Positions 43,057 through 51,829 of a stretch of 64,000 nucleotides of DNA are shown here, in pieces. The position numbers and the translations under genes are program-made. The DNA comes from CAYMCQ01 sp964389025 (GTDB taxonomy: Bacteria; Verrucomicrobiota; Verrucomicrobiia; Limisphaerales; CAYMCQ01). The stretch's first letter is position 1. Every line of letters begins with the position of its first letter. Where the stretch lies: the NCBI GenBank assembly GCA_964389025.1, contig CAYMCQ010000010.1:13509-77508 (forward strand), given 5' to 3'. The notes under the pieces are model-generated. The model worked only from the letters and a program-made list of their open reading frames with translations, was not told where the DNA came from and did no database searches.

Positions 43057-44679
43057 ATGTTTAACTTTTTAAAAAACTGGTTTGCCAAAGATGGCGATAC
43101 GACCGTGATGGAAGCTCCAGAGCATTACGCGACCGAGTCTGCCGAGCCTGCCGCCCCTTCAACCAAGCCAACCCAGCCGGACGTTCGCCTCCAACCGCGT
43201 CACCAGACACCTGCAAAAGATTCTGTCCGCGTGTCGCTGAAATCCGTTCTGGCGCAATTGCCACCGGAGTTGCGGGCGCGAATCAGCCAGAGCACCGAAG
43301 TCATCGAGATCGAAGCAATGATTTCCGTTCCCATCGAAACTGTGGTTCCTCAACTCAGCACCGGTTCGGTGAAAATCAGCTTCGGCGAATTGAGAAAGAT
43401 TTCGCCGCATGGGACATTCTCGCGGCTGGCGGATCGCGACGGAGTTTTGGTGTCGTTGCCGCTCGCGGAAATTTTTCCACAAATTGATCCATCGCTGCTT
43501 CAACGTCGCGCCGCTCAACGGCAGGAAGTTCCGGAAGAAATCAGCGGCCCGTTCGACAACAAAGGACGAGGCATCGTCATTTCCCACGACACAACGCCGA
43601 AAGCCACTTCTGTGGTTGCGCCTCCACGCATCAATGTCCCGACTCCGAAATCCATCAAGCCAGCCGAGTTGATTCGTTTCAATCCGCCAACGGACCACGC
43701 GCCGGTCTTTCGCGGATTTACGCCCCAACCAATCGGAGTGGAGCAAGCTCCGGCAATTCAACCCGCCGTGGGAAACCATACGGTGAGTCCAAAACTTGAC
43801 GAGTCTGTCATGGCGCTTTCGCTCGCCGAACTTGCGGGGTCGTGGCCTGACGCCATCCGCACTGAAATTGTCCAGTCGAACATGATGGCGGCGAAAGTTG
43901 TCCTGCCTGAAAAACTGATCGAGCAAGGGTTGAAGGTCGGGAAAGTCGCTTTCACATGGCGCGAGCTGCGTTCGTGGATTCAGCCGACGCGCCTGTCCGG
44001 CATTTCGGTCAACGACGGCATCGTTCTTGAACTTCCGCTGAAAGCCATCGCGCCGCTGTTTCTTGCGAAACAAAACGCGAGCCGCTCCAACAAAAAAGCC
44101 GTGGATGAAAATGTCGAAGCGATTCCCAGCCTTTTTTACACTTCAATGCCGCAGCCGCAACCGCACCCACAGCCGCAGCCGCCGCAGGAAGCTTTGGTCG
44201 AAAATAAACTGGAAGACACAAATTACTACGTCTGGAAAGACACGGATGACGCACCGGATGAAAACGATGTCACGCAGCGGGCGGGCAAAGCAATCAATGC
44301 GAAAATTCCAGACACCGCTTTCCTCCGCCGCTATGCCACGCCAAACGAAATCGTTTCCAAAGCCGCCGCGCTCGACGGCGTGGCGGGCGCGATCATCGCT
44401 CTGCCGGATGGTTTGCTTGTCGCGAGCCGGATTCCTTCCGATCTCAATGCCGACACGCTCGCCGCGTTCCTTCCGCAAATTTTTGGCCGCGTCAGCCAGA
44501 GCACTAAGGAACTGCGCATGGGAGATCTGAACAATTTGAATTTCACCGTCGGCAACACGCCGTGGAAAATTTTCCGCGTAGGCTCGATTTTCTTCGCCGC
44601 GTTCGGCCGCACCGCTGAACCGCTGCCGACTGCGCAACTCGCGGGACTCGCCGCCGAACTCGACCGCAAACCGAAATAA
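43057..44679 (+). CDS. roadblock/LC7-domain protein with duplicated novel N-terminal domain
   Basis: About 540 residues from ATG 43057 (MFNFLKNWF); ATG 43042 or 43003 are alternatives. Two related ~80-residue segments are visible, one at about 55-145 (VSLKSVLAQLPPEL...GVLVSLPLAEIFP) and one at about 250-340 (LSLAELAGSWPDAI...GIVLELPLKAIAP). A proline/glutamine-rich linker (PQPQPHPQPQPP) follows, then a C-terminal roadblock domain (VAGAIIALPDGLLVASRIP, TPWKIFRVGSIFFAAFG). The gene precedes mglA and mglB types by 6 bp. It probably regulates or scaffolds the GTPase. Confidence 0.8.
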   Translation: MFNFLKNWFAKDGDTTVMEAPEHYATESAEPAAPSTKPTQPDVRLQPRHQTPAKDSVRVSLKSVLAQLPPELRARISQSTEVIEIEAMISVPIETVVPQLSTGSVKISFGELRKISPHGTFSRLADRDGVLVSLPLAEIFPQIDPSLLQRRAAQRQEVPEEISGPFDNKGRGIVISHDTTPKATSVVAPPRINVPTPKSIKPAELIRFNPPTDHAPVFRGFTPQPIGVEQAPAIQPAVGNHTVSPKLDESVMALSLAELAGSWPDAIRTEIVQSNMMAAKVVLPEKLIEQGLKVGKVAFTWRELRSWIQPTRLSGISVNDGIVLELPLKAIAPLFLAKQNASRSNKKAVDENVEAIPSLFYTSMPQPQPHPQPQPPQEALVENKLEDTNYYVWKDTDDAPDENDVTQRAGKAINAKIPDTAFLRRYATPNEIVSKAAALDGVAGAIIALPDGLLVASRIPSDLNADTLAAFLPQIFGRVSQSTKELRMGDLNNLNFTVGNTPWKIFRVGSIFFAAFGRTAEPLPTAQLAGLAAELDRKPK

Positions 44680-44685
44680 AAAATT

Positions 44686-45300
44686 ATGGCAATCATCAAC
44701 CAAGCGACCCGCGAACTTCAGGTCAAAATCGTCTATTACGGCCCGGCGATGGGCGGCAAGACGACCAACCTCGTGCAAGTCCACGACCACGTCCAAACCG
44801 CGCAGGGACAAAAGGGCAAACTCGTTTCGCTCGCCACGAGTTCGGACCGGACTTTGTTTTTCGACTTTCTGCCGATTGAAGCGCTGGCGATCAAGGGTTT
44901 CAAAACGAAGTTCCAGCTTTACACCGTTCCCGGCCAGGTCATTTACAACACGACGCGCCAGCTCGTTTTGCGCGGCGTGGACGGCATCGTGTTCGTCGCC
45001 GATTCGCAATACGAAAAGATGCAGGAGAACATCGAGAGCTTTTCGAACCTTGAGGAAAACTTGCGCGCGTTGAAATTGAACCTCGCGGACATCCCCTACG
45101 TTCTTCAATACAACAAACGTGATTTGCCGAACGTCGCGCCGGTGCAATACATGGATTTCCTGTTGAACAACCGCGAAGTCCAGGTCCCGTCATACGAGTC
45201 CGTCGCGCACCAGTGCGGCGGCGTTTTTGAAACTTTGAACATGATCACCCGCATGTTGCTGAACAAGTTCATCAATCAGAACACTCCGCAATACGCATGA
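44686..45300 (+). CDS. mglA: MglA-type small Ras-like GTPase
   Basis: The 204-residue protein has P-loop GPAMGGKTT (residues 19-27), switch II region YTVPGQVIYN and G4 NKRD, and matches MglA length. MglA sets cell polarity and motility in myxobacteria and is switched by the GAP MglB. Here it sits between a roadblock protein and an MglB-type gene (1-bp gap). No gliding-motor or pilus genes lie nearby, so the process controlled is not known. Confidence 0.92.
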   Translation: MAIINQATRELQVKIVYYGPAMGGKTTNLVQVHDHVQTAQGQKGKLVSLATSSDRTLFFDFLPIEALAIKGFKTKFQLYTVPGQVIYNTTRQLVLRGVDGIVFVADSQYEKMQENIESFSNLEENLRALKLNLADIPYVLQYNKRDLPNVAPVQYMDFLLNNREVQVPSYESVAHQCGGVFETLNMITRMLLNKFINQNTPQYA

Positions 45301-45301
45301 C

Positions 45302-45781
45302 ATGCCCACGCTCCCACAACTCATCGAAGAAGACATCAAGGTCTTTGAACGCGCGCTCCGTGATTTGCTCGCCCGCTGCGAAGCAACCACAGCGCTGATC
45401 ATTGACAAGGGCGGCTTCCTCATCACCACCAGCGGCGAAACGGAGGACTTCGACGTCACGACCATCGCCGCGCTCGCATCCGGCGCGTATCTGGCGAACC
45501 AGACCATCGCCAATCTCGTCCACGAGGAGAATTTCAACAGCGTTTATCAGCAGGGCGAAAAACATTCCATGCTCGTCGTGAACGTGGATGAACATTGCCT
45601 GCTCACCATCATCTTCAAGGCGACAACAAGCGTCGGTGCCGTGAAATATTTCGCCACCATGACTGGCGCTCGGATCGCCCAGCAAATGATCATCGCCCAA
45701 ATGCGCGCGCCAGAGGCGGGGCTTGATCTTTCCGTTGCGAATGTGGCGGACACCAGCGGGTTTTTCCGAAAAAAAGTTTGA
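45302..45781 (+). CDS. mglB: roadblock/LC7 protein, MglB-type
   Basis: The 159-residue protein has ALIIDKGGFLITTSG, an internal FDVTTIAALASGAYLANQ helix and HCLLTIIFKATTSVGAVKYFA, the roadblock/LC7 pattern of the MglA GAP MglB. It starts 1 bp after the mglA stop. The C-terminal ADTSGFFRKK tail is charged. Confidence 0.88.
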   Translation: MPTLPQLIEEDIKVFERALRDLLARCEATTALIIDKGGFLITTSGETEDFDVTTIAALASGAYLANQTIANLVHEENFNSVYQQGEKHSMLVVNVDEHCLLTIIFKATTSVGAVKYFATMTGARIAQQMIIAQMRAPEAGLDLSVANVADTSGFFRKKV

Positions 45782-45844
45782 AGTGTTCAGCTTCAGTCTG
45801 AAAACTGAAAACTCGAAACTAATCCCACTCCGCTTCCTTTCATT

Positions 45845-46084
45845 TCAGGCAAGCCGGCTGTGGCTCCCATCGCAGAACGGTTTGTTGGCTGAATGTTTGC
45901 AGCCGCACCACGCAACTTTCTTCGCTTCCGCGATGTCCGTTTTGAGCGGGCCAAGGCCAGTCCCTTTATGCGAGCCGTCGCAAAACGGCTGGGTCTTCGA
46001 GCGTCCGCAGGCGCACCACCAGTAAGTTCCGGGTTGTGTGTCCTGGACGAGGGGAGATTTCTGGAAAACGACAGGTTCAGTCAT
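45845..46084 (-). CDS. CDGSH iron-sulfur protein (twin motif)
   Basis: The 79-residue protein carries two C-x-C-x2-S-x3-P-x-C-D-G-S-H motifs, CACGRSKTQPFCDGSH and CGCKHSANKPFCDGSH, each expected to bind a [2Fe-2S] cluster. It has no membrane helix, so it is a soluble bacterial double-CDGSH protein. The role is likely electron transfer or redox sensing. It is flanked by mglB and recO with no evident link. Confidence 0.93.
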   Translation of the reverse strand: MTEPVVFQKSPLVQDTQPGTYWWCACGRSKTQPFCDGSHKGTGLGPLKTDIAEAKKVAWCGCKHSANKPFCDGSHSRLA

Positions 46085-46141
46085 GCAGTTCTTTTAACCG
46101 CGCACAGAAATTTCTGCAAAGGAAATTTTGATTAGGATGGC

Positions 46142-46252
46142 AGGGCGCGTCGCCCCGCGCGCGCCGCGAACGTTGAGAGCGACATCGCGCCTGGAAAATT
46201 CGCCTGTCGGTTTGAAACGTTGCTGCCTGGCGCGCACGGAATGACGCGCCCT
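46142..46252. repeat. G+C-rich inverted repeat
   Basis: AGGGCGCGTC (46142-46151) pairs with GACGCGCCCT (46243-46252) around a GCGCGCC-rich spacer. It lies upstream of the CDGSH gene and touches the recO stop. Confidence 0.7.
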
Positions 46253-46898
46253 ACTTTTCGCCGCCCAGCGCCGCGGCTCTGCCACGCGGAATTTTTCCAA
46301 GATGAAAAATCAAGAAGCCGTGAAGGAATTGACGCAACTCGGCAGTCTGCGCGTCGCTGAATTTCAATCTGTCCAGACCCGGCCAGTTGCTCTTCAGAAG
46401 TTGTTTCACAAGTTGTTGCGTGCCGGCCTTGAGTTTGCTTTTTTCCAACGGCGGCTTCAGTCCAAGCTCGCTCAATAACTTCAGCTCAAACGCAAAAATC
46501 ATTTTCGGCTGCGGCGGCTGTTTCGGCAACTGTTCCAGGAAACTTTTCATCAACTCAAAAAACACCGGCAGCGGTGTTTCCATTTCCGTCGTTTGCTCGA
46601 TGAGCGCGGTGCAGTAGGACGCCTGTCGCAGCCAGCCAAGTTCGTTACGCAACGCGGCGTGTGTGTTAAGCACGCTCAATTCGCGCAACGTGTGAAGCTC
46701 CGAGCGTCGGCTGCGAATGAAACTGAAATCAGCGAGGTAAAACAAATCCAGCTTCCCCGCGAACGGCGACTTTGGCCGGCGCGCACCTTTTGCGACGGTG
46801 GCGATGCGCCCGAAATTCGGCGTGAGCCAGAGGACGATGAGGCTCGTTTCCGTCAGCGGGCGCGTGCGGAGAATCAGGCCTGTGGTGGATTCGGTCAT
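46251..46898 (-). CDS. recO: DNA repair protein RecO
   Basis: The 215-residue protein starts MTESTTGLILRTRPLTETS at 46898. An OB-fold N-terminus (ATVAKGARRPKSPFAGKLDLF) is followed by a helical C-terminal part, as in RecO. The zinc-binding cysteines found in some RecO proteins are absent. RecO loads RecA with RecR. The frame upstream of 46898 is a stutter repeat (LDVRC) and not part of the gene. Confidence 0.88.
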   Translation of the reverse strand: MTESTTGLILRTRPLTETSLIVLWLTPNFGRIATVAKGARRPKSPFAGKLDLFYLADFSFIRSRRSELHTLRELSVLNTHAALRNELGWLRQASYCTALIEQTTEMETPLPVFFELMKSFLEQLPKQPPQPKMIFAFELKLLSELGLKPPLEKSKLKAGTQQLVKQLLKSNWPGLDRLKFSDAQTAELRQFLHGFLIFHLGKIPRGRAAALGGEK

Positions 46899-46910
46899 GA
46901 ACGCAAAGGA

Positions 46911-47013
46911 CAAACATCGAACATCCAACATCGAACGCTGAATATCGAAAGGGGAGAAGTTCGACGGTGGATTGGGCGTTCGACGTTGGATGTTGGATGT
47001 TCGATGTTCAACG
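46911..47013. repeat. stutter dyad (CATCGAACATCCAA type)
   Basis: Tandem ACATCGA/ACATCCA words at 46911-46948 face GTTGGATGTTGGATGTTCGATG at about 46984-47008. It fills the gap between recO and the DUF502 gene and supplies the last two codons or so of the latter. Confidence 0.85.
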
Positions 47014-47676
47014 TTTCAGTTTTTTGCCCGGCGGCTCATACTCTGGCACGATGGAGCCGAGGCTGACGATGTATTTGATGCCCTCGGCCACGGACATGTC
47101 CAGCTTCGTCACGTCCTTCTCGGGCACGAGCATCATGAAACCGGACGTGGGATTGGGCGTCGTCGGGATGAAAACGCAGACTAGTTTTTCCTTCGTATTG
47201 GCCTGCACCTCGTCGCGAACTTCGCTCGTGATGAATCCCATGGAATAACTTCCCGCGCGCGGGAATTCGATGAGCACGACCGTGCGGAAGGCGCTTTTCT
47301 TGTTTGAGAACGCATCGTTCACCTGCTTCATCGCGCCGTAAATTTTGTTCAGCAATGGCACGCGCAACAACGACGTGTCCACCCATTCGATGATTTTCTT
47401 GCCGAGATAATATCGCGTCACCACTCCGGCGGCGGTTATCAGTGCTATCGCCAGCACGAACGCCACGAGTTTCCAATACCAGTAAGTCATTCCATCCGGT
47501 TTGTGGATTTGGTCTTTGTCCAAGAAGAACCGCAGCGGAAAAAGCAGCGTGTCCGTGATGTTGGACACCGTGCTGAACAGCCAGACCAGCAGTGCCACGG
47601 AAATGACCGCCGGCAAAACGACGGCGAGTCCCGTCAAAAAACTGGAACGCCAGCGCGCCAGAAAACTTTTCCTCAT
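47008..47676 (-). CDS. DUF502 family membrane protein
   Basis: The 222-residue protein starts MRKSFLARWRSSFLTG at 47676. It has two transmembrane spans (LAVVLPAVISVALLVWLF; LVAFVLAIALITAAGVVTRY) and the DUF502 core VPLLNKIYGAMKQVNDAF and VCVFIPTTPNPTSGF. The family is widespread and its function unknown. It lies between recO and a small membrane protein. Confidence 0.88.
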   Translation of the reverse strand: MRKSFLARWRSSFLTGLAVVLPAVISVALLVWLFSTVSNITDTLLFPLRFFLDKDQIHKPDGMTYWYWKLVAFVLAIALITAAGVVTRYYLGKKIIEWVDTSLLRVPLLNKIYGAMKQVNDAFSNKKSAFRTVVLIEFPRAGSYSMGFITSEVRDEVQANTKEKLVCVFIPTTPNPTSGFMMLVPEKDVTKLDMSVAEGIKYIVSLGSIVPEYEPPGKKLKR

Positions 47677-47742
47677 GAGCGAATTGTAAAGACGAGCGGC
47701 GGTTTGCTCAAGCAAAGTGCGAGGAGCGCTGTCACTGCGAGA

Positions 47743-47764
47743 GGTCGGGCTTGCAGCCTGCCCT
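47743..47764. repeat. palindromic repeat
   Basis: GGTCGGGCTTGCAGCCTGCCC in the gap between the DUF502 and hypothetical genes, similar to the first hairpin at 36542. Confidence 0.55.
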
Positions 47765-47785
47765 CTTAGTTAGCCGTCGTGGTTC

Positions 47786-48178
47786 TCATCCAAAGAAGAT
47801 ACGCAACATGACAGCGATAATGGCTACGAACAAAAGCGCTGCGACAATCGCCTCAGGCTTCTGAAAAATCTTCTCGACTGCGCTAGGCGACGCCTCTGCT
47901 CCCCTTCGCAGCATAGCGTAGCGCTTCTGGTCAGCTATGCCAAAGAACCACAAGAACGCGAAATCTGCGAACGCCAACAAAACCACAACCAAAGCAACAG
48001 CCTTGAAGTGCGTGAACAGAAGCAACGAGGGAAACATGGCGAAGCAAAACTGACTGCGAACAGACATCCGCGCTCCGCCTTTCCACCGCGCTGCGTGACG
48101 AAGCCTTGGCACGATCAACTGAATCCAGCAGTAAGCTGCGAAGCACCCGAAGAAGTATGGCAAGAGATGCTTGATCAT
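47786..48178 (-). CDS. hypothetical small membrane protein
   Basis: The 130-residue protein has about three to four hydrophobic spans (HLLPYFFGCFAAYCWI, VALVVVLLAFADFAFLWFFG, IVAALLFVAIIAVMLRIFF). No family is recognised. It stands alone between DUF502 and ybeY. The 171-bp gap before ybeY (48179-48349) is A+T-rich and shows no gene. Confidence 0.6.
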   Translation of the reverse strand: MIKHLLPYFFGCFAAYCWIQLIVPRLRHAARWKGGARMSVRSQFCFAMFPSLLLFTHFKAVALVVVLLAFADFAFLWFFGIADQKRYAMLRRGAEASPSAVEKIFQKPEAIVAALLFVAIIAVMLRIFFG

Positions 48179-48349
48179 TCTGTGGTGCGCGAACGACGGT
48201 TAATAAACAATGTGCTGGGTTTTGGGTAGCTTATCCTTTTTCATATTTTTGACGTTATTTTGTTTCTTATCTCTTGTCCATAGGCGCTTGTGAAAAATTA
48301 TCCCGCAAGTTTTGCCTTGGGAAAGGCTGCAAATGGACGTTGCACCTTG

Positions 48350-48814
48350 CTATTTTTCCGAACCGATCTTTTTCAAGTCCAACTGCGCCGCGAGTCCGAG
48401 AAGAATGCGATCTTCCTCCCGCTTCATTTTGCGTCGAGCGGCAGCGCGCGCGTCATCATGGCCAAGCAAATGAAGCACGCCATGAACAGCGTAGCGCACA
48501 AGCTCGGATTGCCAGCTTGTGCGGAAGCGTTTTGCCTGGGCAACCGCTTCTTCAATGCAGATGAAAATTTCACCGTGAAGAAGTGACGGAGGACGGGTGA
48601 CGAGTGACGAGTGGTCAAACGTAATCACATCCGTTGAACCTTTGTGCCGGAGAAAAGTTTCATTTAGCCGCGTCATTTCGGCAGCGCCGACGATATGGAT
48701 TCCAAGCTCGAATTGTCCAACGCCCAAATTTTTAAGCGCGGCCAGCAAAATTTTCCGGAACTGGCGCGGATTGATTTTGCGCAGGCGCTGGCGATTGCGA
48801 ATACCGAGAGACAT
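48350..48814 (-). CDS. ybeY: endoribonuclease YbeY (rRNA maturation factor)
   Basis: The 154-residue protein has the zinc motif HGVLHLLGHDD and the conserved STDVITFD segment. YbeY trims 16S rRNA 3' ends and takes part in ribosome quality control. Tandem GTGACGAG words at 48581-48616 put SSLVTRPPSLL in frame right after the conserved strand. The phoH gene lies upstream, the usual partner order, with a stutter repeat between. Confidence 0.93.
   Translation of the reverse strand: MSLGIRNRQRLRKINPRQFRKILLAALKNLGVGQFELGIHIVGAAEMTRLNETFLRHKGSTDVITFDHSSLVTRPPSLLHGEIFICIEEAVAQAKRFRTSWQSELVRYAVHGVLHLLGHDDARAAARRKMKREEDRILLGLAAQLDLKKIGSEK
48581..48616. repeat. stutter repeat inside ybeY
   Basis: GTGACGG...GGGTGACGAGTGACGAG words encode LVTRPPS in frame between the ITFD strand and the next conserved LLHGEI strand. 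It is the same word family as in the deacetylase gene. Confidence 0.82.
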
Positions 48815-48818
48815 TTTT

Positions 48819-48915
48819 TAAAGCTCCAAGCCCCAAAAAAAATGCCGATGAACATTCGATTTGGTGTTTGGAGATTGGTGCTTCTCTGGAGCTTGGAGCT
48901 TGGAGCTTGGATGTT
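48819..48915. repeat. stutter repeat with partial dyad (GCTTGGA words)
   Basis: GGAGCTTGGAGCTTGGAGCTTGGATG at about 48888-48912, preceded by GGTGTTTGGAGATTGGTGC and faced by a short GCTCCAAGCCCC at 48821-48832. It fills the phoH-ybeY gap. Confidence 0.78.
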
Positions 48916-49875
48916 TCATTTCCTCGCTCCGCGATGTTCCTCGTAGGCGGTGATGATGCGCTGGACGAGCGGATGGCGGACGACGTCGCGCTTGCTGAAT
49001 TCCATGATGGCAACGCCCTCGACGTGCTTGAGCGCGCGGTGGGCTTCGAGGAGGCCGGAGGATTTGTGCGGCGGCAAATCAATCTGCGTCTCGTCGCCGG
49101 TGATAACGGCCTTCGAACTCGTGCCGAGCCGCGTCAGGAACATGAACATCTGCTCCATCGTGGAATTTTGCGCTTCGTCGAGGATGATGAAGGCATGATT
49201 GAGCGTGCGACCGCGCATGTAGGCGAGCGGCGCGATTTCGATGACGTTTCGCTCCATGTGCTTTTGGATTTCCTCGGCTGGCAACATGTCGTGGAGCGCG
49301 TCGTGGAGCGGGCGGAGATACGGCGTGATTTTTTCGTAGAGATCGCCGGGCAAAAAACCGAGCGCTTCGCCGGCCTCGACCGCGGGGCGCGTGAGAATGA
49401 TCCGCGAAACTTTGCCTTCGCGCAGCGCGGTCAAGGCCATGGCAACGGCCAGAAAAGTCTTGCCCGTCCCTGCCGGGCCGACGCCAAGCGTGATGTCGTG
49501 CGAGCGGATGAGTTCGACGTATTTTTTCTGGCCGACGGTTTTCGGAGTGACAGGGGACTTCTTCGGCGAAGTCAAGATACGGTCGCCCATCAAATCTTTG
49601 AGCGCGGACACGCCGTCGGTCTTGACAACGTTCAAGGCGTGCGTGAACTCGCGCTGGCGGATTTGCGCGCCGGCCTTCAGCAACTCTTGCAGTTGCAGGA
49701 AAAGCTGTTTCGCGCGCTCGATGGCTTCCGCCGCGCCTTCGAGTTTGATCCAGCCTTCGCGTGAGGTGGCCTTGACGCCGAGTTCGTCGTGGAGCGTCTG
49801 CAGATTGCGCGGGTCGTTGTTGAAAAGCTGCTGGGCGAAGCGGGCGTTTTCGAAGTGGAGAGTTTCTGACGGCAT
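48916..49875 (-). CDS. PhoH-like ATPase
   Basis: The 319-residue protein has an N-terminal RNA-binding-like region and the PhoH ATPase core with Walker A GPAGTGKTFLA, LTRPAVEAGEALGFLPGD and Walker B AFIILDEAQN. PhoH proteins couple ATPase activity to RNA handling and are usually beside ybeY, as here. Start ATG 49875. Confidence 0.92.
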   Translation of the reverse strand: MPSETLHFENARFAQQLFNNDPRNLQTLHDELGVKATSREGWIKLEGAAEAIERAKQLFLQLQELLKAGAQIRQREFTHALNVVKTDGVSALKDLMGDRILTSPKKSPVTPKTVGQKKYVELIRSHDITLGVGPAGTGKTFLAVAMALTALREGKVSRIILTRPAVEAGEALGFLPGDLYEKITPYLRPLHDALHDMLPAEEIQKHMERNVIEIAPLAYMRGRTLNHAFIILDEAQNSTMEQMFMFLTRLGTSSKAVITGDETQIDLPPHKSSGLLEAHRALKHVEGVAIMEFSKRDVVRHPLVQRIITAYEEHRGARK

Positions 49876-49890
49876 CAGATATATTTTTCA

Positions 49891-49990
49891 GCCACAGATT
49901 AACACAGATGAAACACAGATTGAAAGACGCGACAACAGACCCGGTAAAATTTTGGTCTGATTGATTTTCAATCTGTGTTTCATCCGTGGC
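49891..49990. repeat. stutter dyad (ACAGATTGAAA / TTTCAATCTGTG)
   Basis: GATGAAACACAGATTGAAA at about 49907-49925 pairs with TTTTCAATCTGTGTTTCATC at 49966-49985, with flanking GCCAC/GTGGC. It lies between the HIT and phoH genes. Confidence 0.85.
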
Positions 49991-49993
49991 GAA

Positions 49994-50488
49994 TTATTTT
50001 GTCAGCGCGGCGCGGAGTTTGGCGGCGATGTCCTGCAACGCTTCGGGCAGGATGTGCGTGTGCGCGAGGACGGGCATGAAGTTGGTGTCGCCGTTCCAGC
50101 GCGGCACGACGTGGATGTGCAGGTGTTCCACGATGCCCGCGCCGGCGACCTTGCCCAGGTTGATGCCGACGTTGAAGCCATCGGGCTTCATCACTTTCGT
50201 CAGCGCGTCAATGCAGCGGCGCGTCAGCTTGAGCAAATCGAGAAGTTCCTCGTCCATCAGGCCGTTCAAGTCCTGCACCTGTTTGTAAGGCACTGTCATC
50301 AGATGACCGCCGGTGTAGGGGAAGGAATTCAGCACAGCGAAGCACGTCCGTTCGCGGGCGAGAACAAGATTCTTCTCGTCATCGGAAGATTGGGCGATGG
50401 CGGTGAAGATTGAATTTTCCGATGACGACGGCTTGGGCGAAAGGATGTATTCCATTCGCCACGGCGCGTGGAGTGATTCCATGGGCAA
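49994..50488 (-). CDS. HIT family hydrolase
   Basis: The 164-residue protein has the catalytic histidine triad HLHIHVVPRW and an upstream HLMTVPYKQ segment, typical of Ap4A/adenosine-phosphoramidate hydrolases. It converts dinucleoside polyphosphates or AMP-NH2. It starts at 50488 (MPMESLHAPWR). No operon partner is clear. Confidence 0.9.
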   Translation of the reverse strand: MPMESLHAPWRMEYILSPKPSSSENSIFTAIAQSSDDEKNLVLARERTCFAVLNSFPYTGGHLMTVPYKQVQDLNGLMDEELLDLLKLTRRCIDALTKVMKPDGFNVGINLGKVAGAGIVEHLHIHVVPRWNGDTNFMPVLAHTHILPEALQDIAAKLRAALTK

Positions 50489-50526
50489 AGATTAGCCAGA
50501 GGGCGGAGGAATGTCAAAAGCTCAAC

Positions 50527-50602
50527 CGGGAGGGCGGAGTTCCACGACGCCCTGAAATCTTTCCGCCAAAAAAGTCAGGGCGTCGTGGAACTCCACCCTC
50601 CG
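50527..50602. repeat. palindromic repeat (GGCGGAGTTCCACGACGCC)
   Basis: Almost perfect ~27-bp arms, AGGGCGGAGTTCCACGACGC and GCGTCGTGGAACTCCACCCT. They lie downstream of the REC-HPt-REC gene stop. The same arm sequence is inside the RluA-fusion gene at 59607-59680. Confidence 0.92.
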
Positions 50603-50611
50603 AAAAACAAC

Positions 50612-51829
50612 TCAAGCGGTGACCGCTGCCGGCTTGGGAGTTTCGAAGCGGCTGCGCAGAACATAAACGAGCGCCTTGACCGCCAGTTCGATGAAGAGAA
50701 ACGGCTTGGCGATGAAATCATTGCCGCCGCTCATGCTTGAATTGGTCCTGCTCTCAAGATCGTTCAGGCTCGTGACGAAAATGACCGGCGTCTTTTTGTG
50801 CGCAGGCAGCGTGCGAAGTTTCGCGCACAACTCAAAGCCGTTCATGCCGGGCATGTCCACGTCCAGAAAAACAAGATTGAACGGCTCGTTAGTCAGCATT
50901 TTGAGCGCGGCGAGCGGGTCTTCGACGTTTGTGGATTGAAGTTTTGCCTTTTCCAGCGCGTAGGTGATGGCGCGGCGCGAAAGGGCTTCGTCGTCGACGA
51001 CAAGAATTTTTGCGGGCGGCACTTCTTCGTTGGCCGGCTCGCCGCGTTGAAAAAGCTGGCCCATGAAGTCAATGGCGTTGGCGATGGTGCGCAGCGTCGA
51101 GGCGTTGATGTTTTTCGGTTTCTCGCGAAGTTCCTTGAGCAACACTTCCAGCGCGTCGGCCAGGTGGGACATGCCATTCATGCCGGCGAGACCCGCGTTG
51201 CCGGTCACGCCGTGCGTTTTCCGGTAAAGCTCGTGCAATTGACTGAGCCGATTTTCCTCCGAATCGCTTTTGACGAGAGCCTGCAAATGTGTGCGCAGCG
51301 CGGCCAGCGTCGCAGGGAAACTTTCGACGAACGACTGCCGTAGTTCGGTTTGAAAGGCGGCATCGGCGTCGCTGCCGGGAGTTTTTTTCTCGTCGGCTTG
51401 TGCCGCAGCTTTGGCGGGTGCCGGCGATTGCTTCTTGCTTTTGACCGTTTGCGACTTGTCACCGTTCGGCGCGATGGAGCGCACGACTTCGATGACTTGT
51501 TTGGGCGTGCAGTTGGCCTTGGAAAGGCATTTGGTCGCGCCAGCTTTCCAGGCTTCCTGCACCATGTTCGAGAGGTAGGTGTTGGAAAAAACGATGATGG
51601 GAGTCAACTCGAAATCCGCTTCCGCGCGGATTTGTTTCATCACGTCAATACCACTCATTTTTGGAAGCATCAAATCGAGCAGGATCACATCGGGGCGAAA
51701 ATTTGGAAGCAGTTGAAGACCGGTCTCGCCGTCAAGCGCCACTTCGGCTTCGAAACCATCAAGGGACAGCTTGTTGCGGTAAATGTTCGCGACGATCTGG
51801 TCGTCCTCGATGATCAAAATTTTCTTCAT
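50612..51829 (-). CDS. REC-HPt-REC phosphorelay protein
   Basis: The 405-residue protein has an N-terminal receiver (LIIEDDQIVAN, Asp in DVILLDLMLP). A basic Pro/Lys linker follows, then an HPt domain (ELYRKTHGVTGNAGLAG, His as phosphocarrier) and a C-terminal receiver (ILVVDDEALSR, Asp in LVFLDVDMPGMNG). Its start overlaps the stop of the hybrid kinase by 4 bp, so the two form one phosphorelay. No output DNA-binding domain is present; the final target is probably elsewhere. Confidence 0.9.
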   Translation of the reverse strand: MKKILIIEDDQIVANIYRNKLSLDGFEAEVALDGETGLQLLPNFRPDVILLDLMLPKMSGIDVMKQIRAEADFELTPIIVFSNTYLSNMVQEAWKAGATKCLSKANCTPKQVIEVVRSIAPNGDKSQTVKSKKQSPAPAKAAAQADEKKTPGSDADAAFQTELRQSFVESFPATLAALRTHLQALVKSDSEENRLSQLHELYRKTHGVTGNAGLAGMNGMSHLADALEVLLKELREKPKNINASTLRTIANAIDFMGQLFQRGEPANEEVPPAKILVVDDEALSRRAITYALEKAKLQSTNVEDPLAALKMLTNEPFNLVFLDVDMPGMNGFELCAKLRTLPAHKKTPVIFVTSLNDLESRTNSSMSGGNDFIAKPFLFIELAVKALVYVLRSRFETPKPAAVTA

